Shown: piece after piece, positions 17,864 to 26,946 of the stretch | How the letters are laid out: each line of letters starts with the position of its first letter | How positions within the stretch are numbered: the stretch's first letter is position 1 | NCBI GenBank assembly: GCA_031265435.1 | Contig: JAISCR010000033.1 | Coordinates: 1-64,000 of the forward strand | Length of the DNA stretch: 64,000 bases | Reading direction: 5' to 3' | From: Treponema sp. | GTDB lineage: Bacteria; Spirochaetota; Spirochaetia; Treponematales; Breznakiellaceae | The notes under the pieces: generated by a model | Told to the model about the DNA's origin: nothing | Seen by the model: the letters and a program-made list of their open reading frames with translations, nothing else | Databases searched by the model: none | Position numbers and translations under genes: made by a program

Positions 17864-18913
17864 CTACAGGACAGGCCGGCTGTTCTCTATGAATGTCAGC
17901 GCCATGTCCATAGCGTCAAGCATGCTTTCCTCGCCGGCCTGATTCTTTCCTGCAATGTCAAAGGCCGTCCCGTGATCCACCGATGTCCGTATGATGGGAA
18001 GTCCTATGGTGGCGTTGACTCCCCTTATCCGGGAAAGGGCTCCCGCATTCATGTCGAATCCCAGCATCTTGAGGGGAATGTGCCCCTGATCGTGGTACAT
18101 GGCGACGACCACGTCGAAGAAGCCGCCCAGGGCTTTGACAAACACCGTGTCGGGGGGAAGGGGCCCCTCCGCGTCAAGGCCCTCGATCCGTGCCGCCGCG
18201 ATGGCGGGAATAATTGCCCGCGCCTCCTCGTCCCCGAACAGGCCATTTTCCGACGCATGGGGATTGAGGCCGGCAACGCCTATGCGCCGTTCCGTCTTTC
18301 CCATGAGCCTCGCCGCGCGATCGGCAAACCGTATCGTATCAAGCACGCGATCCTTCGTAACAAGATCACAGGCGCCGCGCAGTGAAACATGGGTAGTAAC
18401 ATGGATAACGTTAAGGCTGCCCCGCGTTCCCCGCGCGGAAAGAAACATGCGGTACCGTTCCGCGCCGGTATAGTGGGCGAAAATTTCGGTATGTCCGGAA
18501 AAACGATGCCCCGCGAGATTCACCGCCTCCTTGCTGATAGGGCCCGTAACCACACCGGACGTATGGCCGGCCATCGCGCCGACTATGGCGGCAACCACAT
18601 ACCGAAACGACGCTTCCCCCGGCACGGCGTTCACCCGGCCGTACTCGTAGTCTCCCTTTTTAAGGATTCCCGTGTCTACATACTCAACGAAGCCCTTCTC
18701 TCCCACCGCCTCCCGGGGATCGGTCACCGCGCGCAGAGTCAAGGCTCCTCCCGTCAGGGCAAGAGCGTCTTCCAGGACGACCCTGTCGCAGTACACCACC
18801 GGCACGGCCCGTTCGCGGATCTCCGGATTCAAAAGAGCCTTGACGGTGATCTCGGGACCTATGCCTGCGGGATCTCCCGGACTGATTCCCAGGATGGGCC
18901 GCTCCCTTACCAT
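17864..18913 (-). CDS. PdxA2-type 4-phospho-D-threonate/erythronate dehydrogenase
   Basis: ILGISPGDPAGIGPEI, GPISKEAVNLAGHRFSGHTE, GLNPHASENGLFGDEE; divergent from a DUF1537 kinase. Confidence 0.87.
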   Translation of the reverse strand: MVRERPILGISPGDPAGIGPEITVKALLNPEIRERAVPVVYCDRVVLEDALALTGGALTLRAVTDPREAVGEKGFVEYVDTGILKKGDYEYGRVNAVPGEASFRYVVAAIVGAMAGHTSGVVTGPISKEAVNLAGHRFSGHTEIFAHYTGAERYRMFLSARGTRGSLNVIHVTTHVSLRGACDLVTKDRVLDTIRFADRAARLMGKTERRIGVAGLNPHASENGLFGDEEARAIIPAIAAARIEGLDAEGPLPPDTVFVKALGGFFDVVVAMYHDQGHIPLKMLGFDMNAGALSRIRGVNATIGLPIIRTSVDHGTAFDIAGKNQAGEESMLDAMDMALTFIENSRPVL

Positions 18914-18974
18914 ATATTCTCCTTCCCTCTCTACAGGATGACATCAAAACCCCCGTTCATGCAATAATGAGATC

Positions 18975-20210
18975 ATGCATACGCTGCTGATCCTTGCCGA
19001 TGATCTGACCGGCGCCCTCGATACCGCGGTTCAGGCGGCGGAAAAGGGTATACCCGTCCGTGTGTACCGATCGCCGGAATCCGCCCGCGCGCTCCCTCCG
19101 GCGGGAACCGGCGTCCTCGCGATCAATACGGCTACCCGCCACCTCGGGCCCGAAGACTCAAGGGCCGTCGTCGACATGTGCCTTGACCGGTGGAAAGACA
19201 TTCCCTTCGTGTATAAAAAAACGGATTCGGCGCTGCGGGGCAACATAGGCGCCGAACTGGAAGCGCTGCTGCGGCGCCGGGGAGGGCCCCTTCCCTTCAT
19301 CCCCGCGTGGCCCGATATGGGACGAACCACAGAAGGCGGGCATCAGTATATTAACGGCATCCCTCTGGAAGAAAGCGACATGGCCCGTGACGCCCTCAAT
19401 CCGCTGCGGCACGGCTTCATCCCGGAGATCATCGCGGAACAGTCAACCCTGCCCGTATCGCTTGTGCCGGCCCCCCTTCCCGAACCGCCGCGGATCGGGC
19501 CCGGCACCTGGTCCGGCGACCACGTCGTGATTTTCGACGCCCGTACCGGGGAAGACCTCCATGCCGCGGCAGCCTTCCTCATGGAAAGAAAGCTCCTCGG
19601 CGCAAGCGCCGGATGCGCCGGTTTCGCGGAAGCCCTCATGGCCGCTCTCCCCTTCCACGGGACAAAAACCGCCGGGCGCCCGGAGCGTTTCCCGAAACGG
19701 CCCCTGCTCATCGTGTCGGGTTCGCGGCACGCTGCCTCGGTCGCGCAGATCCGCGCCGCCATGGCGAAAGGCGTTCCCGGCGTCATGGCCGGCGGGAAAG
19801 ATCGGGCCGGACTTCGGGAGGACATCCGCCGCTGCGCCGGCTTCATCAGGGAACAGGGCGTCTCCATAGCGGGTACGCGGCTCTCCATGACGGAGGCCGG
19901 CTCCCGGAACGGGGAAGACGGGACGGCCGCGGAACACGCCGCGACATCCCTCGCGGCCTTCGTGAGGGGCGTCATGGAAGAGACAGGCCCCCTGCACCTT
20001 GCCGTATTCGGCGGGGATACCCTCCTCCGCGTCATGGAGGCGCTGGCATACGAGTACCTTGTCCCGCAGGAATCATTACAGCGCGGCGTTGCCGTTTCCG
20101 TGGCCGTGGGACGCTCCGGACGCGCCCACATCGTTACCAAAGCCGGCGCCTTTGGCGAGAGGGATCTCATACAAAACATACGCGGCTATGTTGCCTCGCG
20201 GGAAGCGTGA
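18975..20210 (+). CDS. Four-carbon acid sugar kinase (DUF1537, DtnK/OtnK-like)
   Basis: LLILADDLTGALDTAVQAAEKG, YKKTDSALRGNIGAELEA, LLIVSGSRHAASVAQI. Confidence 0.9.
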   Translation: MHTLLILADDLTGALDTAVQAAEKGIPVRVYRSPESARALPPAGTGVLAINTATRHLGPEDSRAVVDMCLDRWKDIPFVYKKTDSALRGNIGAELEALLRRRGGPLPFIPAWPDMGRTTEGGHQYINGIPLEESDMARDALNPLRHGFIPEIIAEQSTLPVSLVPAPLPEPPRIGPGTWSGDHVVIFDARTGEDLHAAAAFLMERKLLGASAGCAGFAEALMAALPFHGTKTAGRPERFPKRPLLIVSGSRHAASVAQIRAAMAKGVPGVMAGGKDRAGLREDIRRCAGFIREQGVSIAGTRLSMTEAGSRNGEDGTAAEHAATSLAAFVRGVMEETGPLHLAVFGGDTLLRVMEALAYEYLVPQESLQRGVAVSVAVGRSGRAHIVTKAGAFGERDLIQNIRGYVASREA

Positions 20211-20220
20211 AGGACAAACG

Positions 20221-20268
20221 CTAGAGTTTGTCTATAATGTAGATACATTTAGACAGACTCTAAACAGT
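20221..20268. repeat. Family-2 palindrome, copy 1
   Basis: ctagagtttgtctataatgtagatacatttagacagactctaaacag; near-perfect palindrome that supplies the lacI-family stop codon. Confidence 0.75.
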
Positions 20269-21297
20269 TGAGCCGCCGATAATATGGTGTTCCAAAAATT
20301 TTATTTTTTCCGGTTTTTTGTTATTCATGAGATCTACGAGATTATCAACCGCGGTTATCGCAACCGATTCAACGGCATTTGAAACAGTCGAAAGCTGGGG
20401 AGATATGAATTCGAGAATATGAATGTTATCAAAACCCATTATTCCGACATCGTCAGGTACACGGATACCCCATTCGTTCAAATGTTTCATAATGGTCAGT
20501 GCGTAGATATCTCCCGAACAAAAAACGGCGGTTCTTTGTCTCTTGTTTGATAATTGAGGCTGTTCCAAAGTGTCAAATTTTGAATCGGCAGCGGCGGATT
20601 TTAATTCATTTTTTAATATATTGATATAATCCATGCCCGTGATAAGTACCGATTCTATAGTGCTTTCCATATTTATGCGTTCCTGAAAACCGGCTGCCCG
20701 CTGTTCGTGGGAATACAGATTTTTTGAATCACGGTAAACCAGGGGTGGGCAGACAAAAATAATGCGGCTGTACGCTTTTTTGAGGAGCATGTCGACAGCT
20801 TCGTAAGCCGCCTGTTTTTCATTAATGCCGATAAAAGGAATTTGAGATGAAATAAAATTTCCTATAACGACTACAGGAATTGGAAGTGACAATATGTACT
20901 TTTCAAATTCGGGGCCCTTGTTCACCGGGCACAGTATTATCCCGTCTACTCTGCGATCTACCATACTATCAATGATATGTATTTCTTTTTCCCGATCTTC
21001 TTCCTGAAGGTTGATGTTGACATAGTAGCCTTTTTCATAGGCACGGTTCTCTATGCTGTTGAGCATTTCCGCAAAATAATAATTGCGGATATCAAAAACG
21101 ACTACCCCTATATGCATTGTCTTGCCTGTGATCAGGCTGCGGGCCAAAAGGTCGGGACGGTATCCTCTCTCCCGGGCTACAGTGAGAATTTTTGCCTTGG
21201 TATCGGGATTGATTCTGCCTCTTCCCTTTAAGGCCCTGTCCACTGTTGTGCGGGAAACCTCACAGATTTTAGCGATTTCTTTTGTAGTGATTCCCAT
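20260..21297 (-). CDS. LacI-family transcriptional regulator
   Basis: N-terminal HTH MGITTKEIAKICEVSRTTVDRALKGRGRI and periplasmic-binding-like domain. Confidence 0.93.
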   Translation of the reverse strand: MGITTKEIAKICEVSRTTVDRALKGRGRINPDTKAKILTVARERGYRPDLLARSLITGKTMHIGVVVFDIRNYYFAEMLNSIENRAYEKGYYVNINLQEEDREKEIHIIDSMVDRRVDGIILCPVNKGPEFEKYILSLPIPVVVIGNFISSQIPFIGINEKQAAYEAVDMLLKKAYSRIIFVCPPLVYRDSKNLYSHEQRAAGFQERINMESTIESVLITGMDYINILKNELKSAAADSKFDTLEQPQLSNKRQRTAVFCSGDIYALTIMKHLNEWGIRVPDDVGIMGFDNIHILEFISPQLSTVSNAVESVAITAVDNLVDLMNNKKPEKIKFLEHHIIGGSTV

Positions 21298-21308
21298 AAA
21301 TTGATGCT

Positions 21309-21404
21309 TCTTTAGATAGAGTCTGTCTATAATGTGGACACATCATAGACGACCGCCTTATAAAAAGTTCATTTCCATGAAATAACCGGCTTTATGGACA
21401 GGCA
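21309..21404. repeat. Family-2 palindrome copy 2 plus inverted CTGTCCATAAAGCCGG-type end
   Basis: tagagtctgtctataatgtggacacatcatagacgacc ... aaccggctttatggacaggcac; right end matches 36520-36541 in inverse orientation. Confidence 0.6.
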
Positions 21405-21570
21405 CCAGATAAAGTGAGTTTTTATTCTGACATTATTTTGAAAAATGTCAAAATATGCGGCATTATGGGCCGATTCAAAACTCAGGTTATTTTCGGAACA
21501 GGATCTCAGTATAAAAAAATCAGGAAATCGTATCAAGTCTGAAAAAAGTTACGAATTTTTCAAATTTTAC

Positions 21571-21599
21571 TTGACAAGTGAGAAATGAAGAGCTAATAT
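21571..21599 (+). promoter_or_regulatory. Sigma70 promoter TTGACA-17-TAATAT
   Basis: Exact -35, 17-nt spacer, near-consensus -10. Confidence 0.82.
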
Positions 21600-21603
21600 G
21601 ATG

Positions 21604-21623
21604 TTGCGTACACGAGTACGCAA
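21604..21623. promoter_or_regulatory. LacI-type operator palindrome
   Basis: TTGCGTACAC GAGTACGCAA (9/10 symmetric, central CG) at the predicted transcription start. Confidence 0.75.
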
Positions 21624-21644
21624 ATTTATCAATGGAGAGGAAAA

Positions 21645-22898
21645 ATGAAAAAGACAATTCTCGTTCTGTTATGCGTTTTGGTTCTGCTTGCGCCGGTTTT
21701 TGCGGGCGGCAGTAAGGACAAGGCGCCGGCTTCGGCGGGAAAGCAGACACTTGTCTTCTGGAACGTATTCACCGGCTCCGATGGGGAAATACTCCGGGAA
21801 ATCTGTGAAAGGTTCAACAAGACTAACGCCCAGGGTATAACGATTCAGGTGGATATTATGCCTAACGATCAGCTGCAGCAGAAACTGCCTGCCGCCATAG
21901 CCACCAATACGGCTCCTGATATGGTTTTGTTCGGCATAGAGTACCTCGCGCCCTATGTAAACAGCGGTTCACTCGAGGACATCAGCGATTTCTGGCCGGT
22001 CATGGGAGTCGATAAGGCCAATTATCTTGACAGCGTTGTAAAATTGTCGCAGGTTGACGGAAAATTGTACGGTGTTCCCATGCAGTACAATGTGCAGTAT
22101 CTCTACTGGAACAAGGATCTTTTCAGGGCCGCAGGGCTCAATCCTGATAAAGCTCCCGCTACTTTGGCGGAACTTTCCGAATATGCCGTCAAGTTGACTA
22201 ATCCTTCAAAGAATCAGTTTGGCCTTGCCCTTCCTGTGGGGGTTTCGTATCCGCATCTTCTGTGGGCAAACGGCGGAGACATAAACGATCCCGCGAGGAG
22301 CGTCAATCTTCTCTCTTCGCCTGAAAACCTCGCGACACTTAAATGGCTGCAGGATCTTACGGTAAACAAAAAAGTAACTCCGATTAATGTCACCGGCCCC
22401 GAAGCCGACATGATGCTGCAGAACGGACAGGTAGCAATGTATATGAGCGGGCCATGGCAGATAAACGGACTGCGGAATCAGGGAGTCAACTTCGGCGTAG
22501 GTTCTGTTCCCGCCGGCAGTTCAGGTTCATTCTCCCCCGCGGGCGGCTGTTCATACATGATACCCAAGGGAACTTCGGCGGAAAAGAAGGCGGCTGTGTA
22601 TGCCTTTATGAAATACTGGCTCTCCGATGACATTCTTAAGGAATGGTCTCTGCGTAACGGGTTTCCGGTCTGGTCAAAGTCATTGCAGACCCGTAGCGAT
22701 ATTCAGAATGACAAAGTGCTTTTCGACATATCAAAGGCAACGGAGATTGGCAGGAGCTATAATTTGGGATATGCCCTCGCAAGCCAAATTGACAGGGATG
22801 CTATAGTCCCCATGTTTGACAGCGTTATTGACGGTTCCGTTTCGCCAGAATCGGCGCTGAAAACCGCGTCCGATAAACTGGATACAATTTTAAAATAG
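21645..22898 (+). CDS. ABC transporter sugar-binding protein (family 1)
   Basis: Signal peptide, ...PVFAGGSKDK, LVFWNVFTGSDGEILREICERFNK. Confidence 0.92.
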   Translation: MKKTILVLLCVLVLLAPVFAGGSKDKAPASAGKQTLVFWNVFTGSDGEILREICERFNKTNAQGITIQVDIMPNDQLQQKLPAAIATNTAPDMVLFGIEYLAPYVNSGSLEDISDFWPVMGVDKANYLDSVVKLSQVDGKLYGVPMQYNVQYLYWNKDLFRAAGLNPDKAPATLAELSEYAVKLTNPSKNQFGLALPVGVSYPHLLWANGGDINDPARSVNLLSSPENLATLKWLQDLTVNKKVTPINVTGPEADMMLQNGQVAMYMSGPWQINGLRNQGVNFGVGSVPAGSSGSFSPAGGCSYMIPKGTSAEKKAAVYAFMKYWLSDDILKEWSLRNGFPVWSKSLQTRSDIQNDKVLFDISKATEIGRSYNLGYALASQIDRDAIVPMFDSVIDGSVSPESALKTASDKLDTILK

Positions 22899-22915
22899 AC
22901 TTTTCAGGCGGCGGT

Positions 22916-23794
22916 ATGAAAACACAGAAAACAGCATACATTTTTATACTGCCGTCTATGCTGATCCTGTCGGTATTTGTTTTTGTTCCGCTTGCGTCCT
23001 CCCTTTGTATCAGTCTTCTCAATATAGACATCTTTATGCAGGATATTTCCTTTGCCGGGTTCAGGAATTTCAGACATATATTTTCCGACGAAAGAATAAA
23101 AAACGCCACCTGGAATACGCTGTATTTTACCGTGATGGAAGTACCTTTGCAGATCGTTGCATCTCTTGTTATTGCTTCCGCTTTGGCAAAAAATACGTTT
23201 TTATGCAAGGCCCTCAGGGGGATTTACTATATACCCTTTGTCTGTTCAATGACGGCTATAGGCATTATTTGGTCCATGCTGCTTGACCCCAATATGGGAT
23301 TACTGCCTTACTGGCTGCGTTTTAGCGGTTTACCCGCGGTTTCTTTTCTTAAAGACCCCAATCTTGCAATGCCTACGGTAGCGCTGATTACCGCGTGGAA
23401 AGGTTTTGGTTATACGGTAACGCTGCTTTCCGCGGCTATTCTTATGGTGCCGGTTTCGCTTTACGAAGCCGCCGGTATAGACGGCGCCGGATTTATCGGT
23501 AAATTTTTGCATATAACCATCCCCGGTATTAAAACCGCCATAGGATTTTGTATTGTGACGAATATAATAAGCAGCCTGCAGGTCTTTGACCAGACTTATG
23601 TCATGACCAAAGGCGGCCCCTCCTTCCGTACCGAAACACTGGTACAATACATATATGACCGCGGATTCCAGACTGCTCCCTACGATCTTGGCTATGCCTC
23701 GGCCATTTCCCTCTATCTTTTTGTAATTGTTGCCATAATTACTTTTCTACTTCGCAGGTTTGTTATCAATGAACACAGAGAAGAGAAAATATGA
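22916..23794 (+). CDS. Sugar ABC transporter permease (MalF-like)
   Basis: Six-TM protein; EAAGIDGAGFIGKFLHITIPGI EAA loop. Confidence 0.92.
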   Translation: MKTQKTAYIFILPSMLILSVFVFVPLASSLCISLLNIDIFMQDISFAGFRNFRHIFSDERIKNATWNTLYFTVMEVPLQIVASLVIASALAKNTFLCKALRGIYYIPFVCSMTAIGIIWSMLLDPNMGLLPYWLRFSGLPAVSFLKDPNLAMPTVALITAWKGFGYTVTLLSAAILMVPVSLYEAAGIDGAGFIGKFLHITIPGIKTAIGFCIVTNIISSLQVFDQTYVMTKGGPSFRTETLVQYIYDRGFQTAPYDLGYASAISLYLFVIVAIITFLLRRFVINEHREEKI

Positions 23795-24618
23795 TTAAAA
23801 CCAGGCCGTTCGGGGAAATTATTAAAAATGTTTTTCTTTTTGGCATAGCGATAATAGTATTGTTCCCTTTTATATGGCTTTTCGTATCCTCTTTCAAGAC
23901 CGATAAAAATGTTATCGCTTACCCACCGGCGTTTTTTCCGGACCTTTGGACACTAACACAGTACATGAATGTCGGCAGGAACATACCGATTTTTTCCCTT
24001 ACAAAGAATACCGTTGTTTTTGCGGGAGGTGTTACTCTAATCAGCCTTTTGTTTGATTCCATGGCTGGATATGCATTCGCGAGATTATATTTTAAGGGGA
24101 AAAACATCATCTTTTCGATAATACTCTTAACAATGATGGTTCCTTTCCAGATTGTCATGACGCCTTTGTATATTGAAATTCACAAGTTTGGGCTTTTGAA
24201 TACCTACGCGGGGTTAATACTGCCAAGGGCAACAAGCGCCTTTGGCATTTACCTTATGCGTTCTTTCTTTTCGGGACTGCCGAAATCTCTTGAGGAATCG
24301 GGGCGAATTGACGGGATGAGTGAATTTAGAATTTACCGTTCCATTATGCTGCCGCTCTGTAAACCGGCACTCCTGTCGCTGGGGATATTTCATTTTATGA
24401 ACAACTGGAACGATCTTCTGTATCCCCTGATGCTGACCAGCACCGCAAACATGAGAACTTTGTCATCAGGGCTTGCGATATTGGTCGGCAACAAGGTTAT
24501 TAAATACGGGCCCACTCTCGCGGTCGCCATGATCTCATTGACACCCCTGCTGGTTTTATATATTATTGGACAGAAATATTTTAGTGAAGGTTTGGCTTTT
24601 ACAGGACAAAAAGATTGA
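23791..24618 (+). CDS. Sugar ABC transporter permease (MalG-like)
   Basis: EESGRIDGMSEFRIYRSIMLPLCKPAL EAA loop. Confidence 0.92.
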   Translation: MIKTRPFGEIIKNVFLFGIAIIVLFPFIWLFVSSFKTDKNVIAYPPAFFPDLWTLTQYMNVGRNIPIFSLTKNTVVFAGGVTLISLLFDSMAGYAFARLYFKGKNIIFSIILLTMMVPFQIVMTPLYIEIHKFGLLNTYAGLILPRATSAFGIYLMRSFFSGLPKSLEESGRIDGMSEFRIYRSIMLPLCKPALLSLGIFHFMNNWNDLLYPLMLTSTANMRTLSSGLAILVGNKVIKYGPTLAVAMISLTPLLVLYIIGQKYFSEGLAFTGQKD

Positions 24619-24637
24619 TTCGCAGGCAGGGACATTC

Positions 24638-26164
24638 GTGAAAAAAGCGCGGCTATTATGCAACAGATATTACAATATTGGCAGGATTGACAAGAGGCTT
24701 TATGGTTCTTTTGTTGAACACATGGGCAGGGTTATTTATACGGGTATCTATGAGCCCGGACATCCTCAATCCGGTTCAAACGGGTTTAGAACCGATGTAT
24801 TAAAATTGATAAAAGATATGGGTGTTAGCTGTGTGCGGTATCCGGGAGGTAATTTTGTATCGGCTTATGACTGGCTTGACGGCGTTGGACCACAAGAAAA
24901 ACGTGAGCCTCGTCTGGATCCGGCATGGCGTTCCGTTGAAACAAATCAATTCGGTACAAACGAATTTATGGAATGGTCCGCGGCCGCGGAGGCGCTGCCG
25001 ATTTTTACCGTAAATCTCGGAACCAGGGGTATCGAAGACGCCGCGTCCTGGCTTGAATATTGTAACCATGAAGGCGGCGGCCGTTATGGCAACTTACGGA
25101 AGTCTCATGGTTATCAAAAGCCTTATAATATTAAAACATGGTGTCTGGGAAATGAGATGGACGGCGGCTGGCAGATTGGCCACAAAACCGCTCTTGAATA
25201 CGGTAACCTTGCCCGTGAGACCGCAAAGATCATGAAACTGATAGACCCAACCATTGAGTTGATCGCCAGTGGAAGCTCAAAATCGGGTATGGAAACATTC
25301 CCCGATTGGGAACTGGAGATTCTGGATCGTTTATACGACCTCGTGGATTACATAGGGTTTCATCAATACTACGGAGGACAGGAAAAAGGTACGCCTTTCT
25401 TTTTGGCCCAATCGCTGGATATGGAAGAATACATTACTATTGCAAGGGCAGCCATCACGATTGCCAAAAAGAAAAAACATTCTGCCAAAACTATGAATAT
25501 AAGTTTTGACGAATGGGGTGTTTGGAGTATGGATTCCGCGTTCGTAGAATCACAGGTTCATGAAAAGCCGTGGCAGACAGCGCCGCACATAAGCGAACAA
25601 ATTTATACCATGGAAGATACCCTTCTTTTTGCAAGTATGTTCATGGTGCTGCTTAAAAACGCCGATATTATCAAAATCGGCTGTCAGTCATTGCTGACCA
25701 ATGTCAGTTCCTGTATCATGACGGTTCCCGGAGGGGAATCCTGGGTGCAGCCCATTTATTATCCTTTTTCCCACATGGCGAAATACGGCAGGGGAGTTGT
25801 ACTTAAATCGGTTTTAAAGAGTCCGCTTTATGAGTGCGAAGGATTCGGCAGTGTCCCCTATTTGGATCATGCCGCCGTCTATAATGATATTGATAACGAG
25901 GTCGTGATCTTTGCGGTAAACCGGAGCGAAGAGGAATTGACGCTTGAATTGGATTTGGAAAATTTTGGAATTGAAGAAAGGATTTTAGAGCATACCGTAT
26001 TACGAAATGCCGACAAAAAAGCTACAAACCTGCAAAATCACAATCTTCTCAAGCCGGAAATCGTTGATGATATACAAAAATCGGATAAAGGGATAGAAAC
26101 CGCCGTCAGCCCTCTTTCATGGAATGTTATACGCATCGGTGTAAATCACCACCGTCCGGTTTAA
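24638..26164 (+). CDS. GH51 alpha-L-arabinofuranosidase
   Basis: LYGSFVEHMGRVIYTGIYEPGHP, VRYPGGNFVSAYDWLDGVG, WCLGNEMDGGWQIGH, SFDEWGVW; GTG start at 24638. Confidence 0.93.
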   Translation: MKKARLLCNRYYNIGRIDKRLYGSFVEHMGRVIYTGIYEPGHPQSGSNGFRTDVLKLIKDMGVSCVRYPGGNFVSAYDWLDGVGPQEKREPRLDPAWRSVETNQFGTNEFMEWSAAAEALPIFTVNLGTRGIEDAASWLEYCNHEGGGRYGNLRKSHGYQKPYNIKTWCLGNEMDGGWQIGHKTALEYGNLARETAKIMKLIDPTIELIASGSSKSGMETFPDWELEILDRLYDLVDYIGFHQYYGGQEKGTPFFLAQSLDMEEYITIARAAITIAKKKKHSAKTMNISFDEWGVWSMDSAFVESQVHEKPWQTAPHISEQIYTMEDTLLFASMFMVLLKNADIIKIGCQSLLTNVSSCIMTVPGGESWVQPIYYPFSHMAKYGRGVVLKSVLKSPLYECEGFGSVPYLDHAAVYNDIDNEVVIFAVNRSEEELTLELDLENFGIEERILEHTVLRNADKKATNLQNHNLLKPEIVDDIQKSDKGIETAVSPLSWNVIRIGVNHHRPV

Positions 26165-26214
26165 GCGCGGCGGACAGGGCAGGAACTTATACCCGCTCCA
26201 TTCGCTCTTCTTTC

Positions 26215-26946
26215 CTAAAACGCCCAGTCCGTATCCACTTCAAAGATCCTGCGGAGTGTTTCACCCTGCAGTACTTCTTCCGCGTCTCCAAGCGCGGCTA
26301 TACTTCCCCTGTCAATCAGGCAGATCCGGCCGGCGTAGCGCCTTGCAAGCCTCAGGTCGTGGAGGCTCAGGACAGCGCTCTTTCCCCTGCGGCAGAGTTC
26401 CTGTACCAGTTCCAGGGCCATGATCTGGTATTTGGGATCGAGGTTGTTGACCGGTTCATCCATAAGCAGTATCTGTGCGCCCTGGGCAATAGAACGGGCT
26501 ATAAGTATCCGCTGATACTCACCGCCTGAAAGTTCGGTAACGGGCCTGTCCTCATAGCCTTCCAGGGCGGCAAGCAGGATGGCTTCTTTTACTGCCGGAT
26601 CTTCTCCCCTGTTTCCGGCATCCAAAAAAGACCGCCGGGAAAAGCGGCCCTGTTCAACGGTTTCCCTGACGGTAAAGGCCCAGCGGGGCGCCGAATTCTG
26701 AAAGAGCATACTTATCCGTCTGGCCCGTTCCCGGAGCTTCAATGCGGCGCAGTCCTTTCCGTCAAGGAGTACCCTGCCCGAGAGAGGCTTTACAATCCCC
26801 GCGATTGTTTTAAGAAGGGTGGTTTTGCCGCCGCCGTTAGGCCCTGCCAGCACAAGCAGTTCCCCTGAGTCAACAGAAAAACTGATGTCTCTTATTATTT
26901 TTTTGCCGCGAAAACCGGCGCTGAGTTCTTCCAGCTTCAGCTTCAT
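26215..26946 (-). CDS. Cobalamin/metal-chelate ABC transporter ATPase (BtuD/FecE)
   Basis: GPNGGGKTTLLKTIAG, LSGGEYQRILIARSIAQ, LLMDEPVNNLD. Confidence 0.92.
   Translation of the reverse strand: MKLKLEELSAGFRGKKIIRDISFSVDSGELLVLAGPNGGGKTTLLKTIAGIVKPLSGRVLLDGKDCAALKLRERARRISMLFQNSAPRWAFTVRETVEQGRFSRRSFLDAGNRGEDPAVKEAILLAALEGYEDRPVTELSGGEYQRILIARSIAQGAQILLMDEPVNNLDPKYQIMALELVQELCRRGKSAVLSLHDLRLARRYAGRICLIDRGSIAALGDAEEVLQGETLRRIFEVDTDWAF

Noticed and set aside
19343-20179. 278-aa minus-strand ORF (and 19443-19997, 19613-20224)
   Set aside because: Shadow ORFs of the GC-rich DUF1537 kinase gene, Arg/Pro/Ala-biased and without domains.
15592-20215. Complete prophage or ICE downstream of the integrase
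   Set aside because: No structural, replication or transfer genes seen, and no tRNA-derived direct repeat noticed by eye; only a solo integrase is supported.
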